In this document: positions 12,265 through 22,482 of the stretch, piece after piece | How positions within the stretch are numbered: the stretch's first letter is position 1 | Layout: each line of letters starts with the position of its first letter | DNA from: Saccharomyces uvarum | Taxonomy: Eukaryota; Ascomycota; Saccharomycetes; Saccharomycetales; Saccharomycetaceae | Assembly: GCA_947243795.1 (NCBI GenBank) | Contig: OX365932.1 | Location: forward strand, 248,001 to 312,000 | Direction of reading: 5' to 3' | Length of the DNA stretch: 64,000 nt | Program-made: the position numbers and the translations under genes | The notes under the pieces: model-generated | What the model was told of the DNA's origin: nothing | The model's input: the letters and a program-made list of their open reading frames with translations, nothing else | The model's database searches: none

Positions 12265-13481
12265 TGTTTTGATGATGTATCTTCAACAACCTCGGAAAAG
12301 AAAAATGAGAATTACTACACAGCCGTACTCTTTCTTTTCCACTCACCTTCCAGGATGATCGAAAATGTTTGCTGTCCTTTCTACAAAAAATATAGCTCAG
12401 CGAAAAAAAATCCAGCTGCAATGTGGTTTTCTTTCTTTCACTTTAAATAAACAAAACAGTTTATTATTTTTTTATTCACTAGAGAGATTTTTGTATATCT
12501 AATTTCCCTTTCAACGTCCCTCGTGTTTTCAGATCTGCCTTTGTAGTTTCTTTTCCTTTCAAATGTCCTTGGTTTTCTATATTGTTGTTTTACCGTAGTC
12601 TATGCAGGGTTTCCCTCTATAAATATCCGCTATACCAAAAAGGCTACAATGAAATGCCTTCCCCTTGCTCTACCCGATGAATCAGCTCTAGTTTGCAAAC
12701 TATTATGATCCCGTATATATAACGAAAACTAACTTCAACAAGAAGAAGAAAAGAATGTGCGAGTGATAGGTAAGCAGCTGAAAATTCAAGATCTTTTTTG
12801 TTAAACCGAATGGAGCTCTTGGCCCCTTCGTTAAGCGTAACTGATTGATGTTTCTGGCAAAAGACCTTTAACTGACAGCCCCTTTCCCCTTAAAAGGGCA
12901 TAATATGGCATACTTGTTTTATTCTCATGCGCTCCATGCCACGGCGAAAAGCACCCTCCCCACCCCCCACGCCGCGACAGGAGTTTGCCGCCCATCTCCA
13001 CAATAGGCCTACTTGCCGATACCTTCAGGTGCCCCACTTCAGCCTCTTTCATTGAACGCAGCACAGGACACCACGTAAGGATGTTCGGGACGTCTCCATG
13101 CAGCATGCTTCATTAATCTAAATTCACTGGAGATGATTTTGTGGAGACCTCTTTCACAATGCGAGTGCTTAGATAACCCTCGAAAGTCCGGATATTGAGC
13201 GGTGACTCCTGTTTCCGAATATTTTGGAGAAACAAGTACGCCGTGAAACAATGGTGCGAAAAGAGCAGCGATGATTTTGTCGCCAACGTTGTATGGTAGG
13301 CTTCGAGTTTCGTACAGAGATGTTTCCCTTCAGAGCAAAAAAAGGAGATAATTTATACGTTCATTACATAGATGCGAAAATAACTTAACGTAACTAAATA
13401 AGATAGATTCTATCAGTTCTTGCCTATAGAGGTAAAGAGTTAGTCCGGGTTTTGTTTTTTTCCCTTTTCTGTTGTTCTTGC
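12265..13481. other. GIP2 promoter and HIS1 3' flank
   Basis: About 1.2 kb without a supported gene. It holds three CCCCT boxes (listed separately), a C-rich run (CCCTCCCCACCCCCCACG) near 12955-12972 and AT-rich sequence close to each gene. Confidence 0.55.
12823..12890. promoter_or_regulatory. Three STRE-type CCCCT boxes upstream of GIP2
   Basis: CCCCT at 12823-12827, 12879-12883 and 12886-12890, about 560-630 bases upstream of GIP2. They match the Msn2/Msn4 core and fit stress control of glycogen metabolism. Single boxes are common by chance; the cluster is more persuasive. Confidence 0.5.
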
Positions 13482-14375
13482 TCATACACGACAATTAGAA
13501 ATCTCGAAGACCATAATATCTGTGGCGCCGATTCTTTTCAGTTCATCTAAAATAACACCCTTTGTCGATCTCTCAATCATAGAACTTACGGCAACCCAAC
13601 CTTCGTCACCAATTTTGGAAATGGTTGGTGCTCTACGGCCGGGGGTGACCTTTAAGAGTTCTCCAAGCTTATTCTCGGGAGCATTGTAGATACACGAAAC
13701 AAACTTTTGAGCGGTCATAACACCTTCGATTCTTGACTTGATGGTGGCGATCAAACTCTTGTCACTCGTTGGGTTCTTGGATTCTATCAGGTAGGCGCTT
13801 GTGCTCAATACGGTAGCGATGTCAATCAAACCAGCAGCTCTCATAGTTTCTCCACTTTCTACAAGATCTACAATAGCGTCACCAATTCCCAGCGCGCATG
13901 ATGCCTCTACGGAACCACCAACATATTTTATCTTTGTCGAGATTTTGTCTACGCTGGTTCCTTCCAATTCTGCAAAGTATTTTTCAGCAAGTCTGACGAA
14001 AGTGGTAACAATGGTCTTACCGATCAGCTGTTCTGGCTTTTTGTACTCACCGTTTACTGGGACTTGTACTTGTAATTTGCATTTACCGAACTGCAAATCG
14101 ATTGGTAAGTCCACATCGACATCAGATTCACGCACTTGATCAACACCAGTTATACCAAGGTCACATTTACCTTCACCGACGAAAGTTGGAATATCTGCGG
14201 CGGGCAAAAAGATTAATGCTACAGGGAGACTTGTGCATAATGCGATGTCTAATCTTTGAGAACGGTGGAAGTTAATGTCTGCACCATTTAAAATTGAAAC
14301 ACATTTAGAGTATAAACGACCTTTCTTTGGGATTGCAAACAGCAGTCTGTCATTCAGATGATTTACCAAATCCAT
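13482..14375 (-). CDS. HIS1: His1, ATP phosphoribosyltransferase
   Basis: 297 aa from the ATG at 14375. It catalyses the first, histidine-inhibited step of histidine synthesis, joining ATP and PRPP. The periplasmic-binding-type catalytic core carries the HisG signature (GSVEASCALGIGDAIVDLVESG region, about residues 155-180), and the ACT-like regulatory domain lies at about 220-297. An in-frame ATG seven codons upstream (MKKSIENM...) exists; I use the second because it aligns with the known start MDLVNHL. Two Gcn4-type sites lie upstream. Confidence 0.96.
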   Translation of the reverse strand: MDLVNHLNDRLLFAIPKKGRLYSKCVSILNGADINFHRSQRLDIALCTSLPVALIFLPAADIPTFVGEGKCDLGITGVDQVRESDVDVDLPIDLQFGKCKLQVQVPVNGEYKKPEQLIGKTIVTTFVRLAEKYFAELEGTSVDKISTKIKYVGGSVEASCALGIGDAIVDLVESGETMRAAGLIDIATVLSTSAYLIESKNPTSDKSLIATIKSRIEGVMTAQKFVSCIYNAPENKLGELLKVTPGRRAPTISKIGDEGWVAVSSMIERSTKGVILDELKRIGATDIMVFEISNCRV

Positions 14376-14534
14376 ATTTTCAATCGACTTTTTCAACTGG
14401 TTAATCTTCGTTTACTTTAAAAACCTTCGTCAAAACCTAAAGCGATTTGCTAATATGGGACACTGAAATGCTCGAAATTCACAGTATATAAATGGTCTCT
14501 CAGCCAGTTATTTGACGTTATCGAATGATGCGGA

Positions 14535-14541
14535 TGACTCA
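14535..14541. promoter_or_regulatory. Gcn4-type site, HIS1 promoter
   Basis: TGACTCA about 160 bases before the HIS1 start. HIS1 is a classical Gcn4 target. Confidence 0.75.
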
Positions 14542-14640
14542 CTTGAAATTATTCTCTTTTTTTTCTCAATCGTTGACTACGTATGTACACGTGTGTAGTT
14601 TTCGCTCGCTTCAGAATGCCGGAAAAGAGAAATTCCGGGA

Positions 14641-14647
14641 CGAGTCA
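14641..14647. promoter_or_regulatory. Second Gcn4-type site, HIS1 promoter
   Basis: CGAGTCA, which is TGACTCG on the other strand, about 270 bases before HIS1. One base differs from the optimal palindrome. Confidence 0.5.
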
Positions 14648-15063
14648 GCGCTACTAGTAGAGGGAACTTGTGAAAAATAAATTAATTAATTAAAATAAAT
14701 AATTAGATCTTGACAAGGAGTCTCCCAACTAGCATGTTAAATAACCCATTGGACCGGGTTAGAACATGCTCCCTTTACGTATTCGCCGTAGTCACTTTAA
14801 TTGACCCCTTTTTAAGTTACGTTCTATGACTATTGTGACGGGTTAGGTGATAAAGTTTTACTTGGCCTGCAGACTGTGGCAGCCTTGGCACTTTTAAGTT
14901 CTTACTCGATGAAGACAGTAACGTTTGACACATCGTTATATAGTTGTAAAACAAAATTTGAAGCTATTTGTTATTAATTAGATGCGTAGATAATGTACAT
15001 GAAATTGCATTAATGAATCATCATATGAAATGATTGAGGATAAACTACTAAAGGCAGAATTTC

Positions 15064-16665
15064 TTAACGGCCGAAGTATTTGATTTCTAGAGGTCTTGCG
15101 ATATTGTAAACAATAAAAGCCCAACTTGCGGCTAATTCGAACCCGATATCACCACCATTCTCACCAATTAAACGACCAATTTCACCAACCCAGTAGGTTT
15201 GAGACATACCTAAGGCGACACCGAAGGCACCGACGATTAAGGCAATAGTGCCCGCGATACCGATAGGTAGAGCATCCCAGTTGTCCCAGTCATCGACATT
15301 GTAAGCGCTAAATGAACGTCTGTAAATGAAATGCTCGGAACAGGCGATGGAGATGTAGATGGCCAAGTAATAACCGATGGAGTCCATGAAATTTTGCATG
15401 AACCCATCAAAGTAGTAGGTAGCAGGAATAGAAATACCTAATGTTGCGGCGTTACCAGCCATAGTCCAGACAACTCTCGGTATTTTGGCCAAAGGTGCCC
15501 ACAAAGCTTGGGCGGATAAAGCAACGGTGTACATGTTTGGAATATTATTAGCAATGGTGGACAAAGCCAATAGAACACAACAGAACTGACCAAACCCGTT
15601 TAGAGAGTTGGGAACCAAGATAGCATAGATCACACCACCCATGGCGTTTTTATCATAGTATGCCTGCCAGACTGGGTCATTAAGGGCCGCCATAGCGGAG
15701 GCAGCACCAAGAATCATGGTGAAAAATAGAGGGAACGCTAGACCAGCAACTAGGGAGAAGAAAATCTTGTACTTGTTTGTTTTCTTTGGCATATACACAG
15801 TATAATCGGCGGCGTATGTGGTCCAACCTGCAGCAAAACCATAAATGGATGAACCAAAAGATAGAACACCACCTGCAGTAGTAGAACCACCTTTCCATTC
15901 ACCACCTATGAACTTTCCTGATTTGGCAAGCTGAGCAATAATAACCAAAAAGACGGCAAAATTAGGCACCCATGACCATTTTTCGTAAGCATGGATGACA
16001 CTGTAACCGAAGAATGTCACAAGCACAGTACCACCAATGATGATCAAACAACCGGCCCAAAGAGGACAGACATGGCCAGAACCTTCATTTACCATGTTTA
16101 ACAGTTCAGCAGAAACAGACGTATTCACAATACCCCAACCAACACAAGCAATAACATTAATGAAGGAGAAAATTCTTGCTGTGACATTACCAACCAAATA
16201 TCTGGAAAGAATCATCTGTCTTAGACCCAGTTCGGCACCAAAAACAGAAAAGAACGCAACAGACACTAAACCTATAAGGTTGAAGAAAATGATAACCAAA
16301 GTACTTTGACCGAAATTCAACCCAAATACCATAGGACCTAGGGCACCCAAGGCATATGCTGCAATAACCATATTAGCTGAAAACCACATGGACGCAGCAT
16401 TCAGTATAGAGTCATCAGTTTTTTCATCGTCTGTGATTGGTTCGACACCCTTTGTTTCAGCATTTAGACTGGCAAAGAACCTTTGGAAGCGTGAAAGCTT
16501 AGTAGCTTCTGATGATTCAACAATGTATTGTTGGTCATCCTCAGAAGTTGCGGTAAAGGTTTCCGAGCTGGCAACCTTCTTCTCGTTTTCCAGGCTCGAG
16601 CCTACTACAGGAGAGCTCTTTTCCAAGTCCTGGATTTCGTAAACGTTATTTCCTTCTTCCAACAT
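15064..16665 (-). CDS. FCY2: Fcy2, purine-cytosine permease
   Basis: 533 aa. A proton-coupled plasma-membrane importer of cytosine, adenine, guanine and hypoxanthine (and 5-fluorocytosine), of the NCS1 nucleobase:cation symporter family. A charged cytosolic N-terminus of about 90 residues is followed by twelve membrane segments, with GPMVFGLNFGQS, GFAAGWTTYAADYTVYMP and the NNIPNMYT motif as family marks. The C-terminal quarter is nearly the same as in FCY21 and FCY22, down to the DNA level. Its promoter holds a CG-rich inverted repeat. Confidence 0.96.
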   Translation of the reverse strand: MLEEGNNVYEIQDLEKSSPVVGSSLENEKKVASSETFTATSEDDQQYIVESSEATKLSRFQRFFASLNAETKGVEPITDDEKTDDSILNAASMWFSANMVIAAYALGALGPMVFGLNFGQSTLVIIFFNLIGLVSVAFFSVFGAELGLRQMILSRYLVGNVTARIFSFINVIACVGWGIVNTSVSAELLNMVNEGSGHVCPLWAGCLIIIGGTVLVTFFGYSVIHAYEKWSWVPNFAVFLVIIAQLAKSGKFIGGEWKGGSTTAGGVLSFGSSIYGFAAGWTTYAADYTVYMPKKTNKYKIFFSLVAGLAFPLFFTMILGAASAMAALNDPVWQAYYDKNAMGGVIYAILVPNSLNGFGQFCCVLLALSTIANNIPNMYTVALSAQALWAPLAKIPRVVWTMAGNAATLGISIPATYYFDGFMQNFMDSIGYYLAIYISIACSEHFIYRRSFSAYNVDDWDNWDALPIGIAGTIALIVGAFGVALGMSQTYWVGEIGRLIGENGGDIGFELAASWAFIVYNIARPLEIKYFGR

Positions 16666-17957
16666 TCTTTATAAATTATGTTGTGTGATTAAAATCAAAG
16701 AGGGAAGGTTTTGTATGCGACGCTTATGCTTCAGTTGTTGAGATTATTTATTTACATTACAAGAAGAAATGTCTCCAACGTATTTTAGGCAATGATTTCT
16801 TTTTGGTGCTTTGATATTTTTGATGGATATTTATAATAATTTCATCATCTTAATTCGCTGCATCTTGCTCATTGAAAAAGAAAAAAAAAAAAAAGACTTG
16901 GAAAATTCAGACAATGATAAAAAGAAATTAAAGCCCGAAAAATTAATTGATAAGGCGAAAAAGGTATTACATGTACGTAGAAGTCAGCAGTGATAACGAT
17001 ACAACTAGGCGCGCGATGGTCAAGCGCGCGCCGGGTATCTCTGGAAAAGAGTCAGTCTGTACGAATACCCCGCTCAGTAACGCGATAAAGTCGACTGATA
17101 TCGATTTTTTTGGGTCATTGGACAGCGGGAAATTTTCTTGCGGTCTCATTTTATCTCACCCTAAGCAGCCCCGCAGGGGCACATGTGCAGCGCTGTCTAG
17201 CGTAAGTACTCAGCTTTGAACGATTTGGTGTCTTGGATGACTTCTTTATCGTCCTGCGTAGGTAAATCATTTGAAGAAATATGAGATCAATTAGATTAAT
17301 TAATCAAAACATTCAATAGGACTCCGGTCATAGTGAAAAGTGGCTGAATCAAAGACACGATCTGCCCACGCATCTTCTTACCGAGATCCCTCTATGATTT
17401 TTGAAGTAATTTTTTTTCTCGAGCTTGACTTTGACTTTGTGTTGTATTCGGTTCCTGTTTGAGTTGCTGGTGTGAGGCGATCTACTTTCCTTGAAGGCAA
17501 AAGAATAGTGCCGTTTAATTGGATTTATTTATCGAGTCTGCAACATAAAGACTTATCCCTGTGTTTACGTAATTTGCCGTAGTGTGCGGATGACTTAGAT
17601 TTAACATATGCGGGGCATCATCACCTTCGTTACGCATGATTATATTTCTTTGAAATATTTACTAGCTTCGATCAGATGTTTCGGAGATACCTTGGAAAAC
17701 GTGAATTAAGACGTATAAGCATGCTTTCATAACAAAAAATTCAATTGACCAAAAGGAATCCGTAGCATATCTGTGGCTATTTGTTCATCTTAGTTGCATT
17801 CAACTTTTCGGTTGCTCAACTGCCACGCTAAACGTAAAACATTTTCGTTAATGTCATTGAAGTCATGAGTGTCATTTTGTAATATGAATTATTTTTTATT
17901 CGTGCTTTATATAAAACAATTAATTAGATACATAAGAAAAATGTCATCTCCTTAAAT
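16666..17957. other. FCY2 promoter and RPL34A 3' flank
   Basis: About 1.3 kb with no supported ORF. It holds the FCY2 promoter with a 15-A tract near 16880, the CG-rich inverted repeat (listed), and AT-rich sequence downstream of RPL34A. Confidence 0.55.
17008..17032. promoter_or_regulatory. CG-rich perfect inverted repeat in the FCY2 promoter
   Basis: GGCGCGCG and CGCGCGCC separated by nine bases (ATGGTCAAG), about 345 bases before FCY2. The CGCG-rich arms resemble Rsc3/Rsc30-type binding sites, which set up nucleosome-free promoters. The repeat is seen; the binding protein is inferred. Confidence 0.5.
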
Positions 17958-18757
17958 TTATTTCTTACTCTTCTTTTCAGACTTCTTGACAGCTTCGGTT
18001 TGTTCCTTGACGACCTTCTTGACGATCTTTTGTTCTTCAATCAAGAAAGCTCTGACAATTCTTTCCTTGACACAGTTGGCACATCTGGAACCACCGTAAG
18101 CTCTAGAAACAGTCTTATGGGTCTTGGAAACAGTAGCGTATTGTCTTGGTCTCAAAGTAGAGATACCTTGCAAAGCGCTACCACAGTCACCACACTTTGG
18201 TCTTGTTGCTAACTTCTTAACATGTTGGGCACGCAAGATACCACCTGGGGTCTTAACGACCTTGATTTTGTTAGAACGGGTGTTGTCTATTCAGAAATCA
18301 TTATTAGAAAGTTTTTTCCACTTTCTCATTTGATAAAAATAATGTTAGTATTGAATATTTCAGCAGTAGAAAAGGATTTGGAGAATACTTCAAAGAAATT
18401 TTTCAGCGGATATAAGGATACTGCCAGTCATTTCCGACCTGGCCATACCGTCCACCAGTGTTTCCTGGAAAATTGGTTGTGTGCTAGTTGAAGAGCATCC
18501 CCAACTTAGTTTTTAACAATTACAAAACTTTAAAAGGTTTTGATAATCAGTACACAATACGTCGTTTATCACTCGCCGGATTTACAAATAATAACACACA
18601 AGCAGTTGTGGGAAACGTGGTAGTTCTTTATGACACCGATCTTCTCTTGTATCCTTAGATCCATATAACTATCATCTCTTTGAGATTTCTCGTGATTTAA
18701 AAATGCGTCTTTTAACATACATGGATTTCTTCTTCTGAAAGTAACACGTTGAGCCAT
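17958..18757 (-). CDS. RPL34A: Rpl34A, 60S ribosomal protein eL34 (spliced)
   Basis: 121 aa from two exons on the minus strand: exon 1 at 18721-18757 (37 nt, MAQRVTFRRRNP plus one base) and exon 2 at 17958-18286 (329 nt). The intron breaks a Tyr codon and the join reads NPYNTRSNKIK. The product is small and very basic with paired cysteines (CGDCG and CANC) of the eL34 zinc-ribbon type, and a Lys-rich tail. It belongs to the large cytosolic ribosomal subunit. A Rap1-type site lies about 320 bases upstream of the ATG, as usual for ribosomal protein genes. Confidence 0.96.
18287..18720 (-). other. RPL34A intron
   Basis: 434 nt spliceosomal intron: 5' GTATGT at 18720-18715, branch site TACTAAC at 18350-18344, 3' TAG at 18289-18287. 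All three signals match the yeast optimum. Confidence 0.95.
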
Positions 18758-19291
18758 TTTTGGTTGTTCTGTTATGCGGTTTACTTGCTAATAACGTGTA
18801 ACACTGTTCATAATTGATCTATAGTATTTCATATCCTCTTAGATAATAGCTTCTACGGCCAAGCTCGTGAAACTTACGCGGTAGCGGTGTCCACCAGGCA
18901 GTAGTTTGGCATGAGAACTAAGCCCGCGAACCTACCCACGGCATTTGCTTTAGCGGAGAATCCCAGCCCAATAGAAAAAACCTCGAAGGAGGCTGTAACC
19001 ACAGCCAAACGGCACCGCTCAAAGATATTTCCCTCGTTTCACTAAACTGAAAATTTCAAAAATAAAATGCAAGCTTTCACACCCATGCACAGCAGTAAAT
19101 TTGTATTTTTTTACACCTTTACACCGTACTATTAAATAAGAAACAGTCTACTAAAGTATTAGACTTATCAAACATACCTGAACAGTAATGTATATGAATT
19201 CTTCAAAGGCAATAGCAACAAGAGTTATACTTCTATGAACTTAATGCTATAATAAAAAATTTACATATTATGGAAGCTATTTATTCTTGCT
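18758..19291. other. RPL34A promoter and HMF1 3' flank
   Basis: Non-coding. It carries the Rap1-type site below and a moderately GC-rich stretch at about 18855-19020. Confidence 0.6.
19079..19090. promoter_or_regulatory. Rap1-type site, RPL34A promoter
   Basis: ACACCCATGCAC, one or two bases from the Rap1 consensus ACACCCATACAT, about 320 bases upstream of RPL34A. Confidence 0.6.
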
Positions 19292-19681
19292 TTAATCTCT
19301 TTCAGCAGCAATGATTTCGACTTCCATATCAACGTTTAATGGCAAAGCAGCAACAGCGACACATGATCTAGCAGGCTTATGAGTGGTGAAATACTTTGCG
19401 TAAACAGAGTTAAATTCAGCAAAGTATTTAATGTCAGCCAAGAAAATGTTAACCTTGATGATTCTATCCAATGAAGAATTACTTGCTGCCAAAACGTCTT
19501 TGATGTTTTGAATAACCTGTTCGGCTTTATCAGCAATGGAACCTTCAACTAGCTTGTTGTCGGAAGTCATTGGAATTTGACCAGAAAGGAAAATCAAATT
19601 GTTTGCCTTCATAGCATGGGAGTATGAAGCAGCAGCAGCTGGAGCGGATTCACAAAAGACAGGAGTTAATTTAGTGGTCAT
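19292..19681 (-). CDS. HMF1: Hmf1, RidA/YjgF-family enamine deaminase-like protein
   Basis: 129 aa, a full-length member of the RidA (YER057c/YjgF/UK114) family, the family being named partly after this gene. These trimeric proteins hydrolyse reactive 2-aminoacrylate-type enamines from threonine/serine dehydratase. The FLSGQIP segment, the CVAVAALP strand and R105 (in KPARSC), the expected substrate carboxylate anchor, are all present. No presequence is seen, so it is the cytosolic member; the paralogue MMF1 is mitochondrial. Confidence 0.95.
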   Translation of the reverse strand: MTTKLTPVFCESAPAAAASYSHAMKANNLIFLSGQIPMTSDNKLVEGSIADKAEQVIQNIKDVLAASNSSLDRIIKVNIFLADIKYFAEFNSVYAKYFTTHKPARSCVAVAALPLNVDMEVEIIAAERD

Positions 19682-20349
19682 ATTTCAAAGGTGTAGGTTG
19701 TTCGAAGGATTAGTTGCAATTCTTCTGTAGTAGATAGCCAAGAAAAAGACCAGTTTGTAGATTCTTGCCAGGTATCCACTCAGTTAAGAGGCAATGCAAC
19801 ACTTAAGTATTTCTCTTGACAAGCTAGTTGCTCGCGCCACGAGGAAATTAGTCACAATGGAAGCACGTGAGCACGACAAAACGGTGGGCGCACTGCTCTC
19901 GGTTATCAGGATAGGATGCTATAAGAACAAAATGAGATAAGAAAAGACAAAACCGATTGCTTATTGTTATCGCTTGAGAACCATTGATCTTTGCTATTCA
20001 CAATGCAAGTCGTGCGCGAGTCAAGTATATATTTACATATACATACCCATATGATTTATGAGGTTTCCCGCACTTTCGACAGTAGCAGATACGTGGTTGG
20101 GGAATTGCTCGATCTGCTCCAACTGTAACTATCAATTCTTCTAGTTTATTCGTAATTCACCAATTGAACGCTTCCCCAACCATGTTTCGATTGTAGCGAT
20201 CAGAGCTTATCAAAGAGTATATTTTCGGGTTACCCCTAAATATTATCTACCGCGCAGTATGAATCAAAAGCTTCTCGAGTACCGGTAAACGACTACAGCT
20301 CTACGATGAATCTGGGACACATACGAAAATATTCTAGCGCTAGTACAAG
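19682..20349. other. HMF1/PET117 divergent promoter region
   Basis: Non-coding sequence between divergent genes. It holds a CACGTG at 19864-19869 on the HMF1 side and several CG-containing short motifs. No ORF is supported. Confidence 0.55.
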
Positions 20350-20673
20350 ATGAGTAGGGCTAGTAAGATAACTTTCACGGTTTCGTGTCTAGTAACGGCA
20401 GCGACAGTGGTCGGGGTGCATTATGTTCAAGAAATGGAAAGGGAAACTCTCCATCAGGGTCCGATAAAAGATGCCAAACGAGTTGAAGAGAAGAGACTGA
20501 GAAACTTAAATGGCACTGTATCAATAGATCCTACAAAAGAAAGGAAAAGATACTTCAATATGAGTGAGCACGAGGAACAGAAAGAGCTGCGGAAGAAATA
20601 TGAGGCCATGCAACCGCTGAGTGGAGAAGTTGTTACGAAGGACGGAGAAGTCGTAAAGGAATCTAAGGATTGA
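20350..20673 (+). CDS. PET117: Pet117, cytochrome c oxidase assembly factor
   Basis: 107 aa. An N-terminal hydrophobic segment (about residues 8-25) places it in the mitochondrial inner membrane facing the matrix, where it couples haem a synthesis (Cox15) to complex IV assembly. The conserved VHYVQEMERETLHQGPIKD stretch follows at about 23-42, and the rest is highly charged with an HEEQKELRKKYE helix. Length and start agree with the family. Confidence 0.95.
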   Translation: MSRASKITFTVSCLVTAATVVGVHYVQEMERETLHQGPIKDAKRVEEKRLRNLNGTVSIDPTKERKRYFNMSEHEEQKELRKKYEAMQPLSGEVVTKDGEVVKESKD

Positions 20674-21210
20674 GCACTTATGAACAACTAGCCTTTTAAT
20701 CTTTGGTCCCATGGCCCTTCTTGTATATATACATATGTAAGTACCGTATAACTATTCCTGTAAAATACTGAATTGGAAGGGCGGGTGAAGCGCAAAGCCA
20801 CAATACCGATTAATTGGTTTTTATCAAGGCTTCAATGCCCGTCCAAGCCTCACCAAGACACGTCTTTCGTTTATCAGGCGGTGTGTTAATTGTTATATGG
20901 CTGAAATCTGATACTAGATGTTTCGCTTTAGTGTGGCCCTTTTTCGCTCGTCCTGCCGGAAAAATTCTTTATGAACGTAATTATCTAAGAGATAACAGGG
21001 CTAAATTTGATGGAACCTTAAAAAATCGACATTGTTAAATTACAGTGCCAATCATTAGCGGACCAAAGTAGTGGAAGTCTTTCTAGATTGCGACGTGTGT
21101 GTTATAGTTAATATAGTACGCAACGATTCTACATTGTAAAGCCAACCTTTCTCGAAGTAATTGAACCCATTATAAGTTTGTTATAGTCAATCACCGCAAA
21201 TAACACCGGT
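20674..21210. other. PET117 3' flank and PCL6 promoter
   Basis: Non-coding, with a Puf3-type motif close to the PET117 stop (listed). Otherwise I see no clear element. Confidence 0.55.
20720..20729 (+). promoter_or_regulatory. Puf3-type motif in the PET117 3' UTR
   Basis: CTTGTATATA, about 50 bases beyond the PET117 stop: UGUAUAUA with C at the minus-two position. It fits Puf3 control of a mitochondrial assembly factor. Confidence 0.55.
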
Positions 21211-22482
21211 ATGTCTGTCAAAGGTGATTCTTCGTCTAACGCAAGCAACAGCCCGAAGTCTACATACTCAATACAGTCAGATGATAAAGTAAGCCTCGTA
21301 GGCACTAGAAATGACGAAACCCGTTCAGACAATTCACAACAAGACAACAATAGGCGTGATATTGTGGTAATAACAAGGGTGGCCTCTGATGAAACTTTAG
21401 AATCGCAATCATCTACTTCATCAATGGGAATTAGACCGGATCCATCCTTTAGCTCAGAAGATATTCCTCCCCAGGCTAGAGCTGAACTGAATAACCGAGT
21501 GCGTGCATTAAGTATGAACAACATTAACAAATACCATCCAGTACGATTCTCAAAGGGTAGCGAAAGGCGATTTAAAAATGACGAACCAGGTGAAGCGAAC
21601 AATTTGAATGATAAAGCGCAAAGTGGACCTACGGTTCAACTATCCACTCAAGAAGACAGAGTACTTGAGGGTGACAAGAGCAATCCACAAGCAACCCCCT
21701 CTCTGAATATAGCAGAATTCCCTACTGATAAGCTTCTTAAAATGCTGACCGCATTACTGACTAAAATAATCAAATCCAATGACAGGACTGCAGCCGCTAA
21801 TCCGAGTTTGACACAAGAGATTGAGAATGGGAAGTCTCCTACTCTAACTGATAACGAAAAGAAATATTTGAGTCCTGTTTTGGGGTTCCGAGGAAAGCAC
21901 GTACCACAGATTGGCCTTGATCAGTATTTCCAGAGGATCCAGAAGTATTGTCCCACGACAAATGATGTATTTTTATCACTGCTTGTATATTTCGATAGAA
22001 TATCCAAGAGATGCAATAGTGCTACTACAACGCCCAAAACCGATGCCGTAAAATACGGGCCAAGTTCAGACAAAAACTCCTCAAGTAAGGCTAATAAGGA
22101 TGATGACAAAATGTCCGCATGTAACAGTAACGAAAATAATGAAAATAATGAGTCAGATGATGAAAATATGAATGTTGAAAAAGCCCTTAAGCCACATCCT
22201 CAGATGTTCGTTATGGATTCCCATAATATTCATCGACTAATCATAGCTGGTATTACCGTTAGTACGAAATTCCTGAGCGATTTTTTCTATAGTAATTCAA
22301 GGTATTCTAGGGTCGGAGGCATATCGTTACAAGAACTCAACCATTTAGAGCTGCAGTTTCTGGTTTTATGTGATTTTGAACTGTTGATTTCAGTCAATGA
22401 ATTGCAGAGGTACGCAGATTTACTATACAGATTTTGGAACAACGCAAAGACCCAATCACAAGCGCTAGTAACGAGTGTCTAA
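21211..22482 (+). CDS. PCL6: Pcl6, Pho85 cyclin
   Basis: 423 aa. A cyclin of the Pho80-like subfamily that directs the Pho85 kinase to substrates in glycogen metabolism and stress signalling. The first 190 residues are low-complexity, Ser/Asn-rich and probably disordered. The cyclin box lies in the C-terminal half (about 170-410): it contains TTNDVFLSLLVYFDRI, then an acidic Asn/Asp/Glu insert (about 285-320), then the ISVSTK-like helix and LQELNHLELQFLVLCDFEL. The paralogue is PCL7. The start is the only ATG near the promoter. Confidence 0.95.
   Translation: MSVKGDSSSNASNSPKSTYSIQSDDKVSLVGTRNDETRSDNSQQDNNRRDIVVITRVASDETLESQSSTSSMGIRPDPSFSSEDIPPQARAELNNRVRALSMNNINKYHPVRFSKGSERRFKNDEPGEANNLNDKAQSGPTVQLSTQEDRVLEGDKSNPQATPSLNIAEFPTDKLLKMLTALLTKIIKSNDRTAAANPSLTQEIENGKSPTLTDNEKKYLSPVLGFRGKHVPQIGLDQYFQRIQKYCPTTNDVFLSLLVYFDRISKRCNSATTTPKTDAVKYGPSSDKNSSSKANKDDDKMSACNSNENNENNESDDENMNVEKALKPHPQMFVMDSHNIHRLIIAGITVSTKFLSDFFYSNSRYSRVGGISLQELNHLELQFLVLCDFELLISVNELQRYADLLYRFWNNAKTQSQALVTSV

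Larger units (their letters stand above)
14376..15063. other. HIS1 promoter and FCY2 3' flank
   Basis: Non-coding. It holds the Gcn4-type sites listed separately, a CACGTG-like acacgtgtg near 14588, and an AT-only run (attaattaattaaaataaat) near 14682-14702. FCY2 ends in the right part. Confidence 0.6.
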
